Source of the DNA: Candidatus Melainabacteria bacterium | GTDB taxonomy: Bacteria; Cyanobacteriota; Vampirovibrionia; 2-02-FULL-35-15 | Assembly (NCBI GenBank): GCA_023250155.1 | Contig: JAHFBG010000002.1 | Coordinates: 418,483 to 482,482 of the forward strand | DNA: 64,000 nucleotides | Direction: 5' to 3' | Shown here: positions 55,400-63,844 of the stretch, piece after piece | How the letters are laid out: each line of letters opens with the position of its first letter | How positions within the stretch are numbered: the stretch's first letter is position 1 | Made by a program: the position numbers and the translations under genes | The notes under the pieces: model-generated | The model's input: only the letters and a program-made list of their open reading frames with translations | Told to the model about the DNA's origin: nothing | Databases searched by the model: none

Positions 55400-56035
55400 T
55401 TACCACTCAATCCCTTTGGTATAACCTTGATAGTGCTTTGATATTTTACCTTCAATAACAGTAGATGCCATGTCCTTAAGCCAATCTGGACATAAGTGTC
55501 CTGTAATTAAAACAGTAGTATTAGGATGTATATTTTCAAAGATTAATTTAGCATTTCTTTCAGGTATATGTTGTTCTTTATGATAAATAAGATCAGTGAT
55601 CTCATCTACACAGACAAGGTCATATTCACCAGAAACAATATCATTTGACAAATGCTTCACACCTTGATCTACCTTTAGCTGATCTTGTAATGTCCAACCA
55701 TCAGGATCTCCAAAAAATCTAAAAGAGCCATCTTCTCGAATGCGTGACATTCCAGCAAAAAAGAAATCAAAATAATTAGGGAATTGAGAGTTTAAAACCT
55801 GGTAAATTCTTGACTCACTAGTAGTTTCAAAACACTTTGAGAACAAAATCAGCTTTACTTTTAAACCTGCTCCTAAAGCTCTTAATGCCACACCATTTAA
55901 TGCAGTAGTTTTGCCTGGAGCATAGCCTAAATACAAACGAATTTTCTCACGTTTTGTAGGACTGTCATGAATAGGACTTTTAATATCAGATGCATCATCT
56001 GTTCTTTTTTCTATTTTAGGTACTAGCATTGTCAT
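55400..56035 (-). CDS. cobO: Cob(I)alamin adenosyltransferase (CobA/CobO-like)
   Basis: This 211-residue protein matches the CobA/BtuR family that adds the adenosyl group to corrinoids. The P-loop is YAPGKTTALNGVALRALG; the usual GNGKGKTT is changed but GKTT is kept. DLVCVDEITDLI is the Walker B-like strand, and VLITGHLCPDWLKDMA matches the family's TGR.AP..L...AD motif with HLC replacing R.A. The end, KHYQGYTKGIEW, matches 'KH....G..A..GIE'. The altered P-loop and TG(R/H) motif leave room for a diverged substrate. Confidence 0.72.
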   Translation of the reverse strand: MTMLVPKIEKRTDDASDIKSPIHDSPTKREKIRLYLGYAPGKTTALNGVALRALGAGLKVKLILFSKCFETTSESRIYQVLNSQFPNYFDFFFAGMSRIREDGSFRFFGDPDGWTLQDQLKVDQGVKHLSNDIVSGEYDLVCVDEITDLIYHKEQHIPERNAKLIFENIHPNTTVLITGHLCPDWLKDMASTVIEGKISKHYQGYTKGIEW

Positions 56036-56163
56036 ATTTACTTCCTATAAATAATTTTAAAATTTAACCTACGAATCTTATTAATAATTAACTTAAGTGT
56101 ACAAGACATAATATTGTACCAAAAGTTTCCACGTTTACGCTATTAGTGGCAATTTTACTATTC

Positions 56164-56187
56164 TTTACATACTATATATAGTGTAAA
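56164..56187. promoter_or_regulatory. Imperfect dyad upstream of the adenosyltransferase gene
   Basis: TTTACATACTATA and TATAGTGTAAA are inverted arms with a 2-nt bulge, in the 210-bp spacer between ruvX and the adenosyltransferase. It could be an operator or a hairpin. I saw no cobalamin riboswitch here. Confidence 0.35.
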
Positions 56188-56245
56188 CTTGAACGAGTTA
56201 GATTATAAGACTTTAGTCTATGTATTCCTTCTCAAATTTCAATTC

Positions 56246-56758
56246 TTAATTATTCTTTTGAATAAATTCCTCAAGTAATAACCTTGCAGCTTCAGTATCA
56301 ATATGTTTTCTTGATTTTTTTGATGATAGGTTACAATTCTTTAGGTTTTCTTCTGCCATAAAAGAACTATAACTTTCATCAACTGTTGTAATTGGAATAT
56401 TTATATTTTTTTCTAACTTACTTATAAATTCTAAAATAATTGTTTCCATTGAGGGTTTATTATTTTTTTGTGACTTATCGATGTGTTGCCGCTCAGCTTT
56501 GCTGAGCGAGCCTCGCCCATTTTGGGCGGGATGTTTTGATGACTCAGGATTTTTATTCTTTACCCTTTGATCATAGGGTACTCCTACAATAATTAAATCA
56601 ACTTCTTTCTCACAAGCAATATCTTTAATTTGTGAACAAATATAATTAAAATCCTTATTTTCAAGTATTCCATAAGGAAAAGCAAATATTCTTTTTGGAT
56701 CTGAAAAGGCTATTCCTATTCTCTTTGACCCATAATCAATTGATAAAACGCTTCCCAT
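56246..56758 (-). CDS. ruvX: RuvX/YqgF-family resolvase-like nuclease with in-frame repeat insertion
   Basis: This protein of about 170 residues has an RNase H-like fold. It is implicated in pre-16S rRNA processing and, by fold, Holliday-junction cleavage. SIDYGSKRIGIAFSD carries the first catalytic Asp, VDESYSS the Glu region, and KHIDTEAARLLLEEF the last Asp. Family members are usually about 140 residues. The extra ~30 residues (NPESSKHPAQNGRGSLSK and onward), right after VGVPYDQ, are encoded by a GC-rich palindromic element. The ATG at 56758 overlaps the SpoU stop by one base (TAATG), giving better operon spacing than the start 11 codons earlier. Confidence 0.92.
   Translation of the reverse strand: MGSVLSIDYGSKRIGIAFSDPKRIFAFPYGILENKDFNYICSQIKDIACEKEVDLIIVGVPYDQRVKNKNPESSKHPAQNGRGSLSKAERQHIDKSQKNNKPSMETIILEFISKLEKNINIPITTVDESYSSFMAEENLKNCNLSSKKSRKHIDTEAARLLLEEFIQKNN
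56480..56537. mobile_element. GC-rich palindromic element inserted in frame in ruvX
   Basis: GCTCAGC/GCTGAGC and CTCGCCC/GGGCGGG hairpins form the same layout as the element before rsmI. It is flanked by GATGTGTT and GATGTTTT, an 8-bp near-repeat like a target duplication. It stays in frame and is translated into a polar loop. Confidence 0.7.
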
Positions 56759-57570
56759 TAGATAGCTCTTCTGTTTTTGTAGGATTCCCACATCATTAAA
56801 CTGGCAGCTACACCAACATTTAAGGATTCTATATTTTGTGAATGCGGGATAGTTGTAACATCATCAGCAATATTTAGCACATGCTCTGAAATGCCTTTGC
56901 CCTCATTGCCAAATACAAAAAGATTTTTATTATTTAACTTAATCTTACTTGGTTCACTTCCTTTTTTTACCGCTGTAGCTATAATTTTGTAGCTATTACT
57001 TTTAGCTAAAGTTCTCAATGATTTTAAATCCTCTGGTTTGCTCTCAATAAACACTATAGGACATTTGAATACAGCACCAGCACTAGCTCTAATTGTTTTT
57101 GTGTTATATGGATCTGCTGAGTTTTTTGTTAATATAATCCCTCCTATGTTAAATGCAATGGCAGATCTGATTATTGTCCCTAGATTTCCAGGATCTTGAA
57201 TTTGTTCAAGAAATAAAAGATTTGTTTTACTGTCAAATAGTGAAAATAAGCTCCAGTGAGGCTTTTCAGATACTGTTATAAGTAACTCCTCTTTGAGAGG
57301 CAGATTTTCTGTAGTATACAAAGAAGATATTAAATCATTCTTTATATAAACGAATTCATAGTTCTTTTTACTTGTTAAATATTTTGAGATTGACTTTTGA
57401 TTTTTTTTATCTATATAAATACTTTTAATTTGAAGGTTACTATTAATCAATTCTAAAAATAATTGCTTACCTTCAATAAATATATAACTGCTCTTTTCTT
57501 TTGATAACTTTTTTAGTTCTTTATATTTGGGGTTCTCTCTACTAGATATTTCAGGAATCATACAGAACAT
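56758..57570 (-). CDS. SpoU-type RNA 2'-O-ribose methyltransferase (TrmH/RlmB-like)
   Basis: This 270-residue SPOUT-fold enzyme methylates rRNA or tRNA ribose. The three SpoU motifs are DPGNLGTIIRSA, FVFGNEGKGIS and IPHSQNIESLNVGVAASLMM. The N-terminal substrate-binding domain (NPKYKELKKLSKEKSSYIFI, then EGKQLFLEL) is of the RlmB/TsnR type. Target not predictable. Its start overlaps the response regulator stop by one base and its stop overlaps ruvX by one base: a tight three-gene operon. Confidence 0.93.
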   Translation of the reverse strand: MFCMIPEISSRENPKYKELKKLSKEKSSYIFIEGKQLFLELINSNLQIKSIYIDKKNQKSISKYLTSKKNYEFVYIKNDLISSLYTTENLPLKEELLITVSEKPHWSLFSLFDSKTNLLFLEQIQDPGNLGTIIRSAIAFNIGGIILTKNSADPYNTKTIRASAGAVFKCPIVFIESKPEDLKSLRTLAKSNSYKIIATAVKKGSEPSKIKLNNKNLFVFGNEGKGISEHVLNIADDVTTIPHSQNIESLNVGVAASLMMWESYKNRRAI

Positions 57571-57953
57571 TATTCCTTAATTTTTGGTGTAGCTAATATT
57601 TTCTCTATTAAATTAAACAATTCAATAGGACTAAATGGTTTAGTTAAAAAGTAGTCAGTTCCTACTGAAATTGCCCAATCTCTATCTGACTGTTGACCTT
57701 TTGCTGTAAGCATAATAATTATAATGTCTTTAGTCTTTGGATCATTCTTTAATCTTTCACACACCTCAAATCCACTAAGATTTGGCATCATTACATCAAG
57801 CAATAAAATATCTGGGGATTCGTTTTGTGCTTTTATAAGGGCTTCACTTCCATCAGTGGCTTCAATTAAATCAAATGATTTATTTACACTTAATGTTGCT
57901 TTCACAAGCAATCTTAATGAAGGTTCATCATCAGCAATTAATATTTTAGGCAT
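57570..57953 (-). CDS. Single-domain response regulator (receiver)
   Basis: This 127-residue CheY/PatA-like receiver has the acidic pair in ILIADDEPS, the phospho-acceptor Asp in ILLLDVMMPNLSG, the Thr in IIMLTAKGQ, and the Lys in FLTKPFSP. There is no output domain, so it acts by protein-protein contact; the histidine kinase is not in view. It leads an operon with the SpoU enzyme and ruvX, an odd pairing with RNA-processing genes. Promoter expected in the spacer to the right. Confidence 0.94.
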   Translation of the reverse strand: MPKILIADDEPSLRLLVKATLSVNKSFDLIEATDGSEALIKAQNESPDILLLDVMMPNLSGFEVCERLKNDPKTKDIIIIMLTAKGQQSDRDWAISVGTDYFLTKPFSPIELFNLIEKILATPKIKE

Positions 57954-58258
57954 TGTTTTCTTTCCGTCATATCATTTTAATAATAGACTACATAACCAAT
58001 AATTCACATTATTATACTAGCAGGACTTGTGTAAAAGTGAACCCCATGCCTGTAGCGAAACGCTGGAAGCGCTAAGCGTACAAGTGGAGCGCAAGGTATG
58101 GGGTGAGCAAAAAAAACAAGTTCTAACTAAATTAGGACGGCCTATTAAAAAAATCATATGGATAAGAATTAACTTGTAATTACTCACCTTAGAATCAGCC
58201 AAGTAAAAATGTAAGAGCGCATTGCATTGGTTTAATGGTAATGTAAGAATTTCATTCT
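57954..58258. other. Intergenic region between response regulator and GH57 gene
   Basis: 305-bp divergent spacer that must hold both promoters; half of it is a palindromic element (58022-58124). No RNA or small gene is recognised in the rest. Confidence 0.4.
58022..58124. mobile_element. 103-bp palindromic MITE-like element
   Basis: Outer arms AGGACTTGT and ACAAGTTCT (one mismatch), inner arms ACCCCATGCC and GGTATGGGGT (one mismatch), and GC-rich centre. It has no coding capacity. The AGGACTT terminus recalls the element at 36761, so both may derive from related transposases. Confidence 0.55.
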
Positions 58259-60235
58259 ATGACATCAAATTTAAAACTTAATTTATTGCTTGGGATACAT
58301 AGTCATATATCGGAGGATTTATTTTCAAATAATAATGGTTCTAATATACTTACTAAATATTTAGATTTAGTAGAAGCTCTAGAAAAAAATCAATATGTTA
58401 AAGCCAATATCCATTTTAGTGGAAACACTCTTACAATTTTAGATAAAAAAACAAGTAATTTTACTAGCAATATTTCAAAACTTCTTCAGGAAAATAGACT
58501 TGAGCTTATAGGAGGTGGATTATTTGAGCCTTTATTTCCATTTATTCCTAAAGAAGATAGACAAACTCAGCTATCATTAATGAATAGATTATTAAATCAC
58601 CTGTTTGCATATACACCTCATGGAGCCTGGACAACAGAATTTGCCTGGGAACCATCGTTAGCATATGACTTTGCCAAGTCAAAAGCTCAGTACACTTGTC
58701 TTCCTAAAGAATACTTTTCATTAGTAGGATTAGACGAAATAGATCTATCTGGATATTTTGTCACAGAGGATGAAGGAAGAAAATTATCTATTTTTCCAAT
58801 TACCTTTTCAGTAGAAGATCTTATTAAAGAATTTACACCAGAAGAAGTAATTAAAAACATTACCTCTAATTCAGAACAAAATTCATTAGTAGTGCTGTTT
58901 TGTCATGACTTAAATCAAAACAACCTTCAATGGTTACTAAGCTTTATTAAACTTATAAATGATAATTCTACCAATATAAAATCTAATTTGTTTAGCGAGT
59001 ATTTCTTGAACAATAAACCTCAAGGCAGAATATATCTCCCCTCAACAAATAAATTTTCACATAATGATACTGAGGCTTTTTGGAAACAAAGTCTATTAGA
59101 TTGTTTCGAAGCCAATTTACTTCATAAAAAAATGTTACGAGTTAGCAAAAAAATCAACTCAGCTAAAGAAGGTAAGTCCAGATTTAAAGTGATAAAAGAA
59201 ATGCTTACTCAAGCGCAAGAACTCTTGCTTAAAGGACAATCAAATGATACTTACCTTACGAATAATTCAGATGGTATTTATCAACCTACAAAAAGACACA
59301 ATGCATATAAAAATCTTATTCAGGCTGAAAACCTTATAGACAATGCCTCTCGTCATAGTACAAAATGGATTCAAGTTTCTGAACTTGATTATGATTGTGA
59401 TGGAAACGATGAGATTATTGTAGAGACAGAAACTAATATTATATATATATCACCTCATATGGGCGGAACAATACTAGAGCATGACTTTAGACCTAGATGT
59501 TTAAATGTTACAAATGTATTTTCAGAAGAACAAAGACATAAGAAAATAAAGAAACAGAGAAACAGAGAAACAGAAGCAAAATTAACTTTAGTAGATCATT
59601 TCTTAGATAAGAATACTTTATTAGAAGATTGCCTATCAAAGAATCTTAAGCATCTAACAAATAAAATTATTAATCCCTATCTTGTAGAAAAAATAAAAGC
59701 TAAAGAAGAGACTTGTAAAGTAGAACTCAAATTAAACACACAATTAAACTATAACAATACAACCAACGAAGTTGAATTAATAAAGCAAATAAATTTACGC
59801 TCAGGGGAAAGTTCAATAGTGTTTGACTATAGCTTAGTCAATAAAAGTGAGAAAAGTATAGAAACACTGTTTGCAATTGAGTTTAACTTAAATACTTCAA
59901 CATATTTAGACCCTAATAGTTACTTCTACTTAAATGGAAATCCTCAAAACAAAACAAATAGTCCACATTTAGATTCCATTGAACAAATCAATGAAATTAA
60001 GCAAATATCGGTTAAAAGCAATGTACACAACTTAAATCTAACAATATCTTGTAATAAATCATTTCATGTTTTTAGATATCCAATTAAATTGATATATAAC
60101 GAAGTTGATAAAGATGAGTCAATATTTCAAGGGGTAACAATATTATTAAATTGGCCATTGGTATTAGAACCAAATCTACCCTGGACTGTATCTCTTAAGC
60201 AAGATATAGAAACAACATTAGATTATGAAAACTAA
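58259..60235 (+). CDS. GH57-like glycoside hydrolase (4-alpha-glucanotransferase type)
   Basis: This 658-residue cytoplasmic-looking enzyme acts on alpha-glucans by analogy. The barrel starts LLLGIHSHISEDLF. The likely nucleophile Glu is in GAWTTEFAWEPSLAYDF. YFVTEDEGRKLSIFPI and LVVLFCHDLNQN are where the family has its acid Asp (canonical HDDGEKFG is altered). The middle helical domain has AFWKQSLLDCFEANLLHKK and NAYKNLIQAENLIDN, and a DUF1926-like beta domain completes the C-terminus, as in archaeal-type 4-alpha-glucanotransferases. A short charged stretch KKQRNRETE stems from an AAACAGAG tandem repeat. Activity is plausible but the altered acid region leaves doubt. Confidence 0.82.
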   Translation: MTSNLKLNLLLGIHSHISEDLFSNNNGSNILTKYLDLVEALEKNQYVKANIHFSGNTLTILDKKTSNFTSNISKLLQENRLELIGGGLFEPLFPFIPKEDRQTQLSLMNRLLNHLFAYTPHGAWTTEFAWEPSLAYDFAKSKAQYTCLPKEYFSLVGLDEIDLSGYFVTEDEGRKLSIFPITFSVEDLIKEFTPEEVIKNITSNSEQNSLVVLFCHDLNQNNLQWLLSFIKLINDNSTNIKSNLFSEYFLNNKPQGRIYLPSTNKFSHNDTEAFWKQSLLDCFEANLLHKKMLRVSKKINSAKEGKSRFKVIKEMLTQAQELLLKGQSNDTYLTNNSDGIYQPTKRHNAYKNLIQAENLIDNASRHSTKWIQVSELDYDCDGNDEIIVETETNIIYISPHMGGTILEHDFRPRCLNVTNVFSEEQRHKKIKKQRNRETEAKLTLVDHFLDKNTLLEDCLSKNLKHLTNKIINPYLVEKIKAKEETCKVELKLNTQLNYNNTTNEVELIKQINLRSGESSIVFDYSLVNKSEKSIETLFAIEFNLNTSTYLDPNSYFYLNGNPQNKTNSPHLDSIEQINEIKQISVKSNVHNLNLTISCNKSFHVFRYPIKLIYNEVDKDESIFQGVTILLNWPLVLEPNLPWTVSLKQDIETTLDYEN

Positions 60236-60252
60236 GAAAAGAATAAATTGAG

Positions 60253-60798
60253 ATGAGAATACTTGGTGGAAAATGTAAAGGTCGCAAACTGATTTCTGTT
60301 AAAGGTGAGAATGTCAGACCAGCTATGGCTTTAAGTAGAAAGTCAATTTTTGATACTCTTCAAGAGGTGATTAACAATATCAGTGTTCTAGACTTGTATG
60401 CAGGTACAGGAATATTAGGAATAGAAGCTTTGAGCAGAGGTGCTAACAATCTTACCCTTATAGATTTTGACAAAATTTCCATTAAAACTATCTATAAAAA
60501 TCTTGAGATTTGTAATCTGAAAGGAAAGGTAATATTTGGTAAATTGCCCAATATACTAGAAAGAGTTCACTTTAAAAACAAAGCTTTTGACTTAATATTC
60601 ATTGATCCTCCTTATGGTTCATCAAAAGGAATAGAAGACTCACTAAAGATTATTGTAAAAAATAATATTATTCAAAAAAATGGAATAATATCAATCGAGT
60701 CAGAAGCAAAGTCTGATTTTGAAATACCAGAGACTTTAAAGCTTTATAAAGAAAAAAAACTAGGAAACACAAAATTAACCATTTTAAATGCTATATAA
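60253..60798 (+). CDS. rsmD: 16S rRNA guanine-966 N2-methyltransferase
   Basis: This 181-residue SAM enzyme methylates G966 of 16S rRNA. MRILGGKCKGRKLISV and VRPAMALSRKSIFDTL are typical RsmD starts. The SAM motif is VLDLYAGTGILGIEALSRGA, and the catalytic motif DPPYGSS. Full length, followed 8 bp later by a MaoC-like gene. It starts 17 bp after the GH57-like stop, so the three may be one transcript. Confidence 0.96.
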   Translation: MRILGGKCKGRKLISVKGENVRPAMALSRKSIFDTLQEVINNISVLDLYAGTGILGIEALSRGANNLTLIDFDKISIKTIYKNLEICNLKGKVIFGKLPNILERVHFKNKAFDLIFIDPPYGSSKGIEDSLKIIVKNNIIQKNGIISIESEAKSDFEIPETLKLYKEKKLGNTKLTILNAI

Positions 60799-60806
60799 TA
60801 CTTAGC

Positions 60807-61244
60807 ATGGCAGTAGATACAAAATTTATAGGACGTGAATATAAACCAACTACATATGTAGTTGGTCAAGAAAAAATTAAAGAGTATGCTCTTGCTATTG
60901 GAGATTTAAATCCTTTATATATAGATCCTGTGTTTGCAAAGAATTCAAGATTTGAATGTATAGTTGCCCCACCTATGTTTGTAGTTGTATTTGCAAAAGA
61001 TGCCATGGAAGTACTTTTTGCTGATAATGAAATAAAGCTTAATATGAGCAGGTTGGTACATGGTGAACAAGAATTTAATTTTCATCAAGTAGTCAAAGCA
61101 AACGATACAATTACAACAAAAGGAAGAATTAAAAATATTCATCAAAAAAATAATAATGACTTTGTAGAGTTAGAAACAAAATCTTATAATCAAAATAATG
61201 AATTGGTTGTTGATGGTTTATGGACTTTTATTGTTCGTGGCTAA
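60807..61244 (+). CDS. MaoC-like hydratase (FAS1-like, hot-dog fold)
   Basis: This 145-residue single hot-dog domain resembles MaoC_dehydrat_N/HadA-type hydratases: IKEYALAIGDLNPLYIDPVFA carries the catalytic D.N..H region, with H replaced by Y (DLNPLY), followed by APPMFVVVFA. HGEQEFNFHQVVKANDTITTKG is the second conserved strand. Such proteins hydrate enoyl thioesters or work with a second subunit. The missing His suggests a non-catalytic or partner-dependent role. It is convergent with der, 7 bp apart. Confidence 0.85.
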   Translation: MAVDTKFIGREYKPTTYVVGQEKIKEYALAIGDLNPLYIDPVFAKNSRFECIVAPPMFVVVFAKDAMEVLFADNEIKLNMSRLVHGEQEFNFHQVVKANDTITTKGRIKNIHQKNNNDFVELETKSYNQNNELVVDGLWTFIVRG

Positions 61245-61251
61245 AAAAGTT

Positions 61252-62598
61252 TTACTTTTTCTTACTACGAAAAACAAACTTTAAAGGAGTCCCAGCAAAG
61301 TCAAACTTTTTTCTAAGTTCTTTTTCTAAGAACCTTTCATATTGTGGACTTACGGTATCAGAATTGTTTACAAAAAACACAAATTCTGGTGGGCTAATGT
61401 CTGTTTGTGTTGCATAGTAAATTTTAAGTTGTTTTCCTTTTTTTGTAGGTGGAGGAGTAATAAGAATGATTTCTTCAATGGCTTTATTTAATTGTCCAGT
61501 TGATATACGTTTTAGGTATTTAGAGTAGGCTTCTTTTACTACACTCCATATCTTAGTTATATTCTTCTTTTCAATAGCACTTGTAAAAAGTACCAATGAA
61601 TAATTAACAAAATGTAACTTTGTTAGAATCATTTCTTCATATTGATTCAGCGTAGCTGATGTTTTATTCTTTATAAGATCCCACTTATTTATAATTATGA
61701 CAGAAGCTTTATGGCGTTTTTTTACCACAGAGGCTATTTTTTGATCTTGATCAGAAACTCCTTCTGTAGCATCTATAACCAATAAAGCAACATCTGACTT
61801 TTCAATTGCATTAATCGAGCGCATTGTTGCATATCGCTCAATGTTTGTAGATATTTTAGACTTTCTTCTAAGTCCAGCAGTATCAATTAAAATAAAATTG
61901 TCTTTTTCTATACTTATTTCTGCATCTATACAGTCCCTTGTAGTACCTGCAATTGGAGTTACGATAGATCTTTCTTCTCCCATTAGTACATTTAATATGC
62001 TTGACTTGCCTACATTTGGTTTACCAACAATACTGACCTTGATAGCATTAGATACTTCTTGTTTTCCATTTTTTGAATGCTTAGAAACTTCATCTAATAT
62101 ATCAGCTAAAGCACTAGAGCCTGATAATGCTGAGATAGGGTAGGGTTCTCCAAAACCAAGTGAATAAAACTCATTAACAAGATTTGATTGTTTCTCAGTA
62201 TCAATTTTATTTACTGCTAAAAAGATCCTTTTTTTATTTTTAATTTTTCTTAAGCTTGTAGCAATTTTTTGATCTTGAGAAGTAACACCACATGTTCCAT
62301 CAACAAGAAAAATTATAAAATCTGAATTCTCAGCAGCTTGTAAAACTTGTTTTCTTACTTCATTTGTTATTTCATCAGGAATTTTTGTTTTTTCATAAAA
62401 GCCTTCAACTAATCCGCCTGTATCAATTATTGTAATATTCCTTCCATTCCAGTCAATATCTGCATATAATCTATCCCTTGTTACTCCAGGAGTATCATCT
62501 ACAATAGATTTTTTTTCTTTAAGAAGTCTATTGAACAATGTAGATTTACCTACATTAGGTCTTCCTACAATAGCTAAAGTTGTATCTTTTGTACTCAT
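61252..62598 (-). CDS. der: Ribosome-assembly GTPase Der (EngA)
   Basis: This 448-residue protein has two tandem GTPase domains and a KH-like C-terminal domain needed for 50S assembly. G1 motifs are GRPNVGKSTLFNRL and GKPNVGKSSILNVL; G3 DTGGL and DTAGL; G4 NKID and NKWD. The C-terminal region has KIYYATQTDISPPEFVFFVN. Complete and typical. It is divergent from the RNase H fusion gene over 106 bp. Confidence 0.98.
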   Translation of the reverse strand: MSTKDTTLAIVGRPNVGKSTLFNRLLKEKKSIVDDTPGVTRDRLYADIDWNGRNITIIDTGGLVEGFYEKTKIPDEITNEVRKQVLQAAENSDFIIFLVDGTCGVTSQDQKIATSLRKIKNKKRIFLAVNKIDTEKQSNLVNEFYSLGFGEPYPISALSGSSALADILDEVSKHSKNGKQEVSNAIKVSIVGKPNVGKSSILNVLMGEERSIVTPIAGTTRDCIDAEISIEKDNFILIDTAGLRRKSKISTNIERYATMRSINAIEKSDVALLVIDATEGVSDQDQKIASVVKKRHKASVIIINKWDLIKNKTSATLNQYEEMILTKLHFVNYSLVLFTSAIEKKNITKIWSVVKEAYSKYLKRISTGQLNKAIEEIILITPPPTKKGKQLKIYYATQTDISPPEFVFFVNNSDTVSPQYERFLEKELRKKFDFAGTPLKFVFRSKKK

Positions 62599-62647
62599 TA
62601 TAATTATCAGGTGGCTCTTCCCGTGAATTCATTAGACATAGTGAGAG

Positions 62648-62675
62648 TTGCATCCAGCTGGATTTAAATTATAAC
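62648..62675 (+). promoter_or_regulatory. Candidate promoter for the RNase H fusion gene
   Basis: TTGCAT and TATAAC are separated by 16 bp, 29 bp before the start codon. Reasonable sigma-70 match on position, not tested. Confidence 0.4.
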
Positions 62676-62704
62676 GCAGATGCTACTTAGACATTCATTT
62701 TAGT

Positions 62705-63832
62705 ATGTCTCTACAGTACAATAACTTTGTGGCTATTAATATTCAAATTGAAACATCCACTTACAAAGTAACTACCTTAATATGGGATCGTGATTCTTTG
62801 TTTGTCAACTTTAACCAGTATTGGTCTAGAGTTGCTGCACAGATTGCTCAAAAGATCGCAGAAAATACTACTTCAAACTGGGGACATTTTAATTTAGTTA
62901 GAACACAATCAATAAGATTGCTTGGCATAAATCCTGAATCTGATATAAATGAGGACTCTAGTCCATTAAATATTCTTCCTGTCAATCTTCTTCATTTATT
63001 ATTATGTTGTGGATTAAAACATCTTATAAAAGATAAAACAACTGAAGAATTAAACCTAATGTTCAATTTACTTTTAGAGCAAGCATTACAAAACTGCCAA
63101 CAGTATCTTGAAGGTTCAGTTATAACTGATAGTACTGAATTGATAAAAAAAATAAATAAAAATGCCGATCAAATATTAGTAACTAACGATACAGCGACAA
63201 GCAATAATTGTTTCATTGAAAAAACTAATTTAGAGCAATTTCTATATAAACAGCTTCACCAAATAAACAAAGAAAACCTAGATTCTTTTTTAGAAGGTGA
63301 CTCTTTATTGATCACAAAGAATCAGTACTTAAAAAAGTTTTATTTACAAAAAAATAATAATAAAATATTGTGTATCGATGACTTACACAAGCTTAATATT
63401 ACAAACAGCCCTGAGTCTCAGACAAATCAGATAATTACAATAAATATTGATGGGGCATCAAAAGGAAACCCAGGACCAGCCAGTATTGGAGTTGCATTTT
63501 ATGAAAAGAAAAAAGGAAGTGATAAGTCCTTGATAAATGAAGTTTCAGAATTCATCGGAAACACAACAAACAATATCGCTGAGTATTCTGCTCTTGTAAA
63601 AGCTTTAGAAATCAGTGTTCAGCAAGGATATAAAAATATAGAAATTTATTCGGATAGTGAATTAGTAGTTAAACAAATTAAAAAAATATATAAAGTTAAA
63701 GATGCAAACATAAAAGAACTTTTTGATAAAGCAAATTCTTTAATTGAGAAGATATCCTCATTTAAAATTATTCATATACCAAGAGAAGAAAATTTAAAGG
63801 CTGACAAATTAGCGAATAACGCATTAAAGTAA
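62705..63832 (+). CDS. RNase HI with HAD-like N-terminal half
   Basis: This is a 375-residue two-part protein. The C-terminal ~135 residues are a type I RNase H that cuts RNA in RNA:DNA hybrids: ITINIDGASKGNPGPASIGV (first Asp), NNIAEYSALVKALE (Glu), YSDSELVVKQIKK (Asp) and the REENLKADKLAN end. The N-terminal ~240 residues resemble a degenerate HAD phosphatase: TLIWDRDSLFVNFN in place of DxDGT, ILVTNDTATS as motif II and ILCIDDLHKL as motif IV. This HAD reading is my inference. The usual catalytic pattern is imperfect, so that half may bind rather than cut. A conventional RNase HI is only ~150 residues. Confidence 0.85.
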   Translation: MSLQYNNFVAINIQIETSTYKVTTLIWDRDSLFVNFNQYWSRVAAQIAQKIAENTTSNWGHFNLVRTQSIRLLGINPESDINEDSSPLNILPVNLLHLLLCCGLKHLIKDKTTEELNLMFNLLLEQALQNCQQYLEGSVITDSTELIKKINKNADQILVTNDTATSNNCFIEKTNLEQFLYKQLHQINKENLDSFLEGDSLLITKNQYLKKFYLQKNNNKILCIDDLHKLNITNSPESQTNQIITINIDGASKGNPGPASIGVAFYEKKKGSDKSLINEVSEFIGNTTNNIAEYSALVKALEISVQQGYKNIEIYSDSELVVKQIKKIYKVKDANIKELFDKANSLIEKISSFKIIHIPREENLKADKLANNALK

Positions 63833-63844
63833 GGGCTTAATGCA

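Noticed and set aside
56040..56245. Cobalamin riboswitch upstream of the adenosyltransferase
   Set aside because: No B12-box-like or multi-stem sequence was seen; only a short AT-rich dyad.
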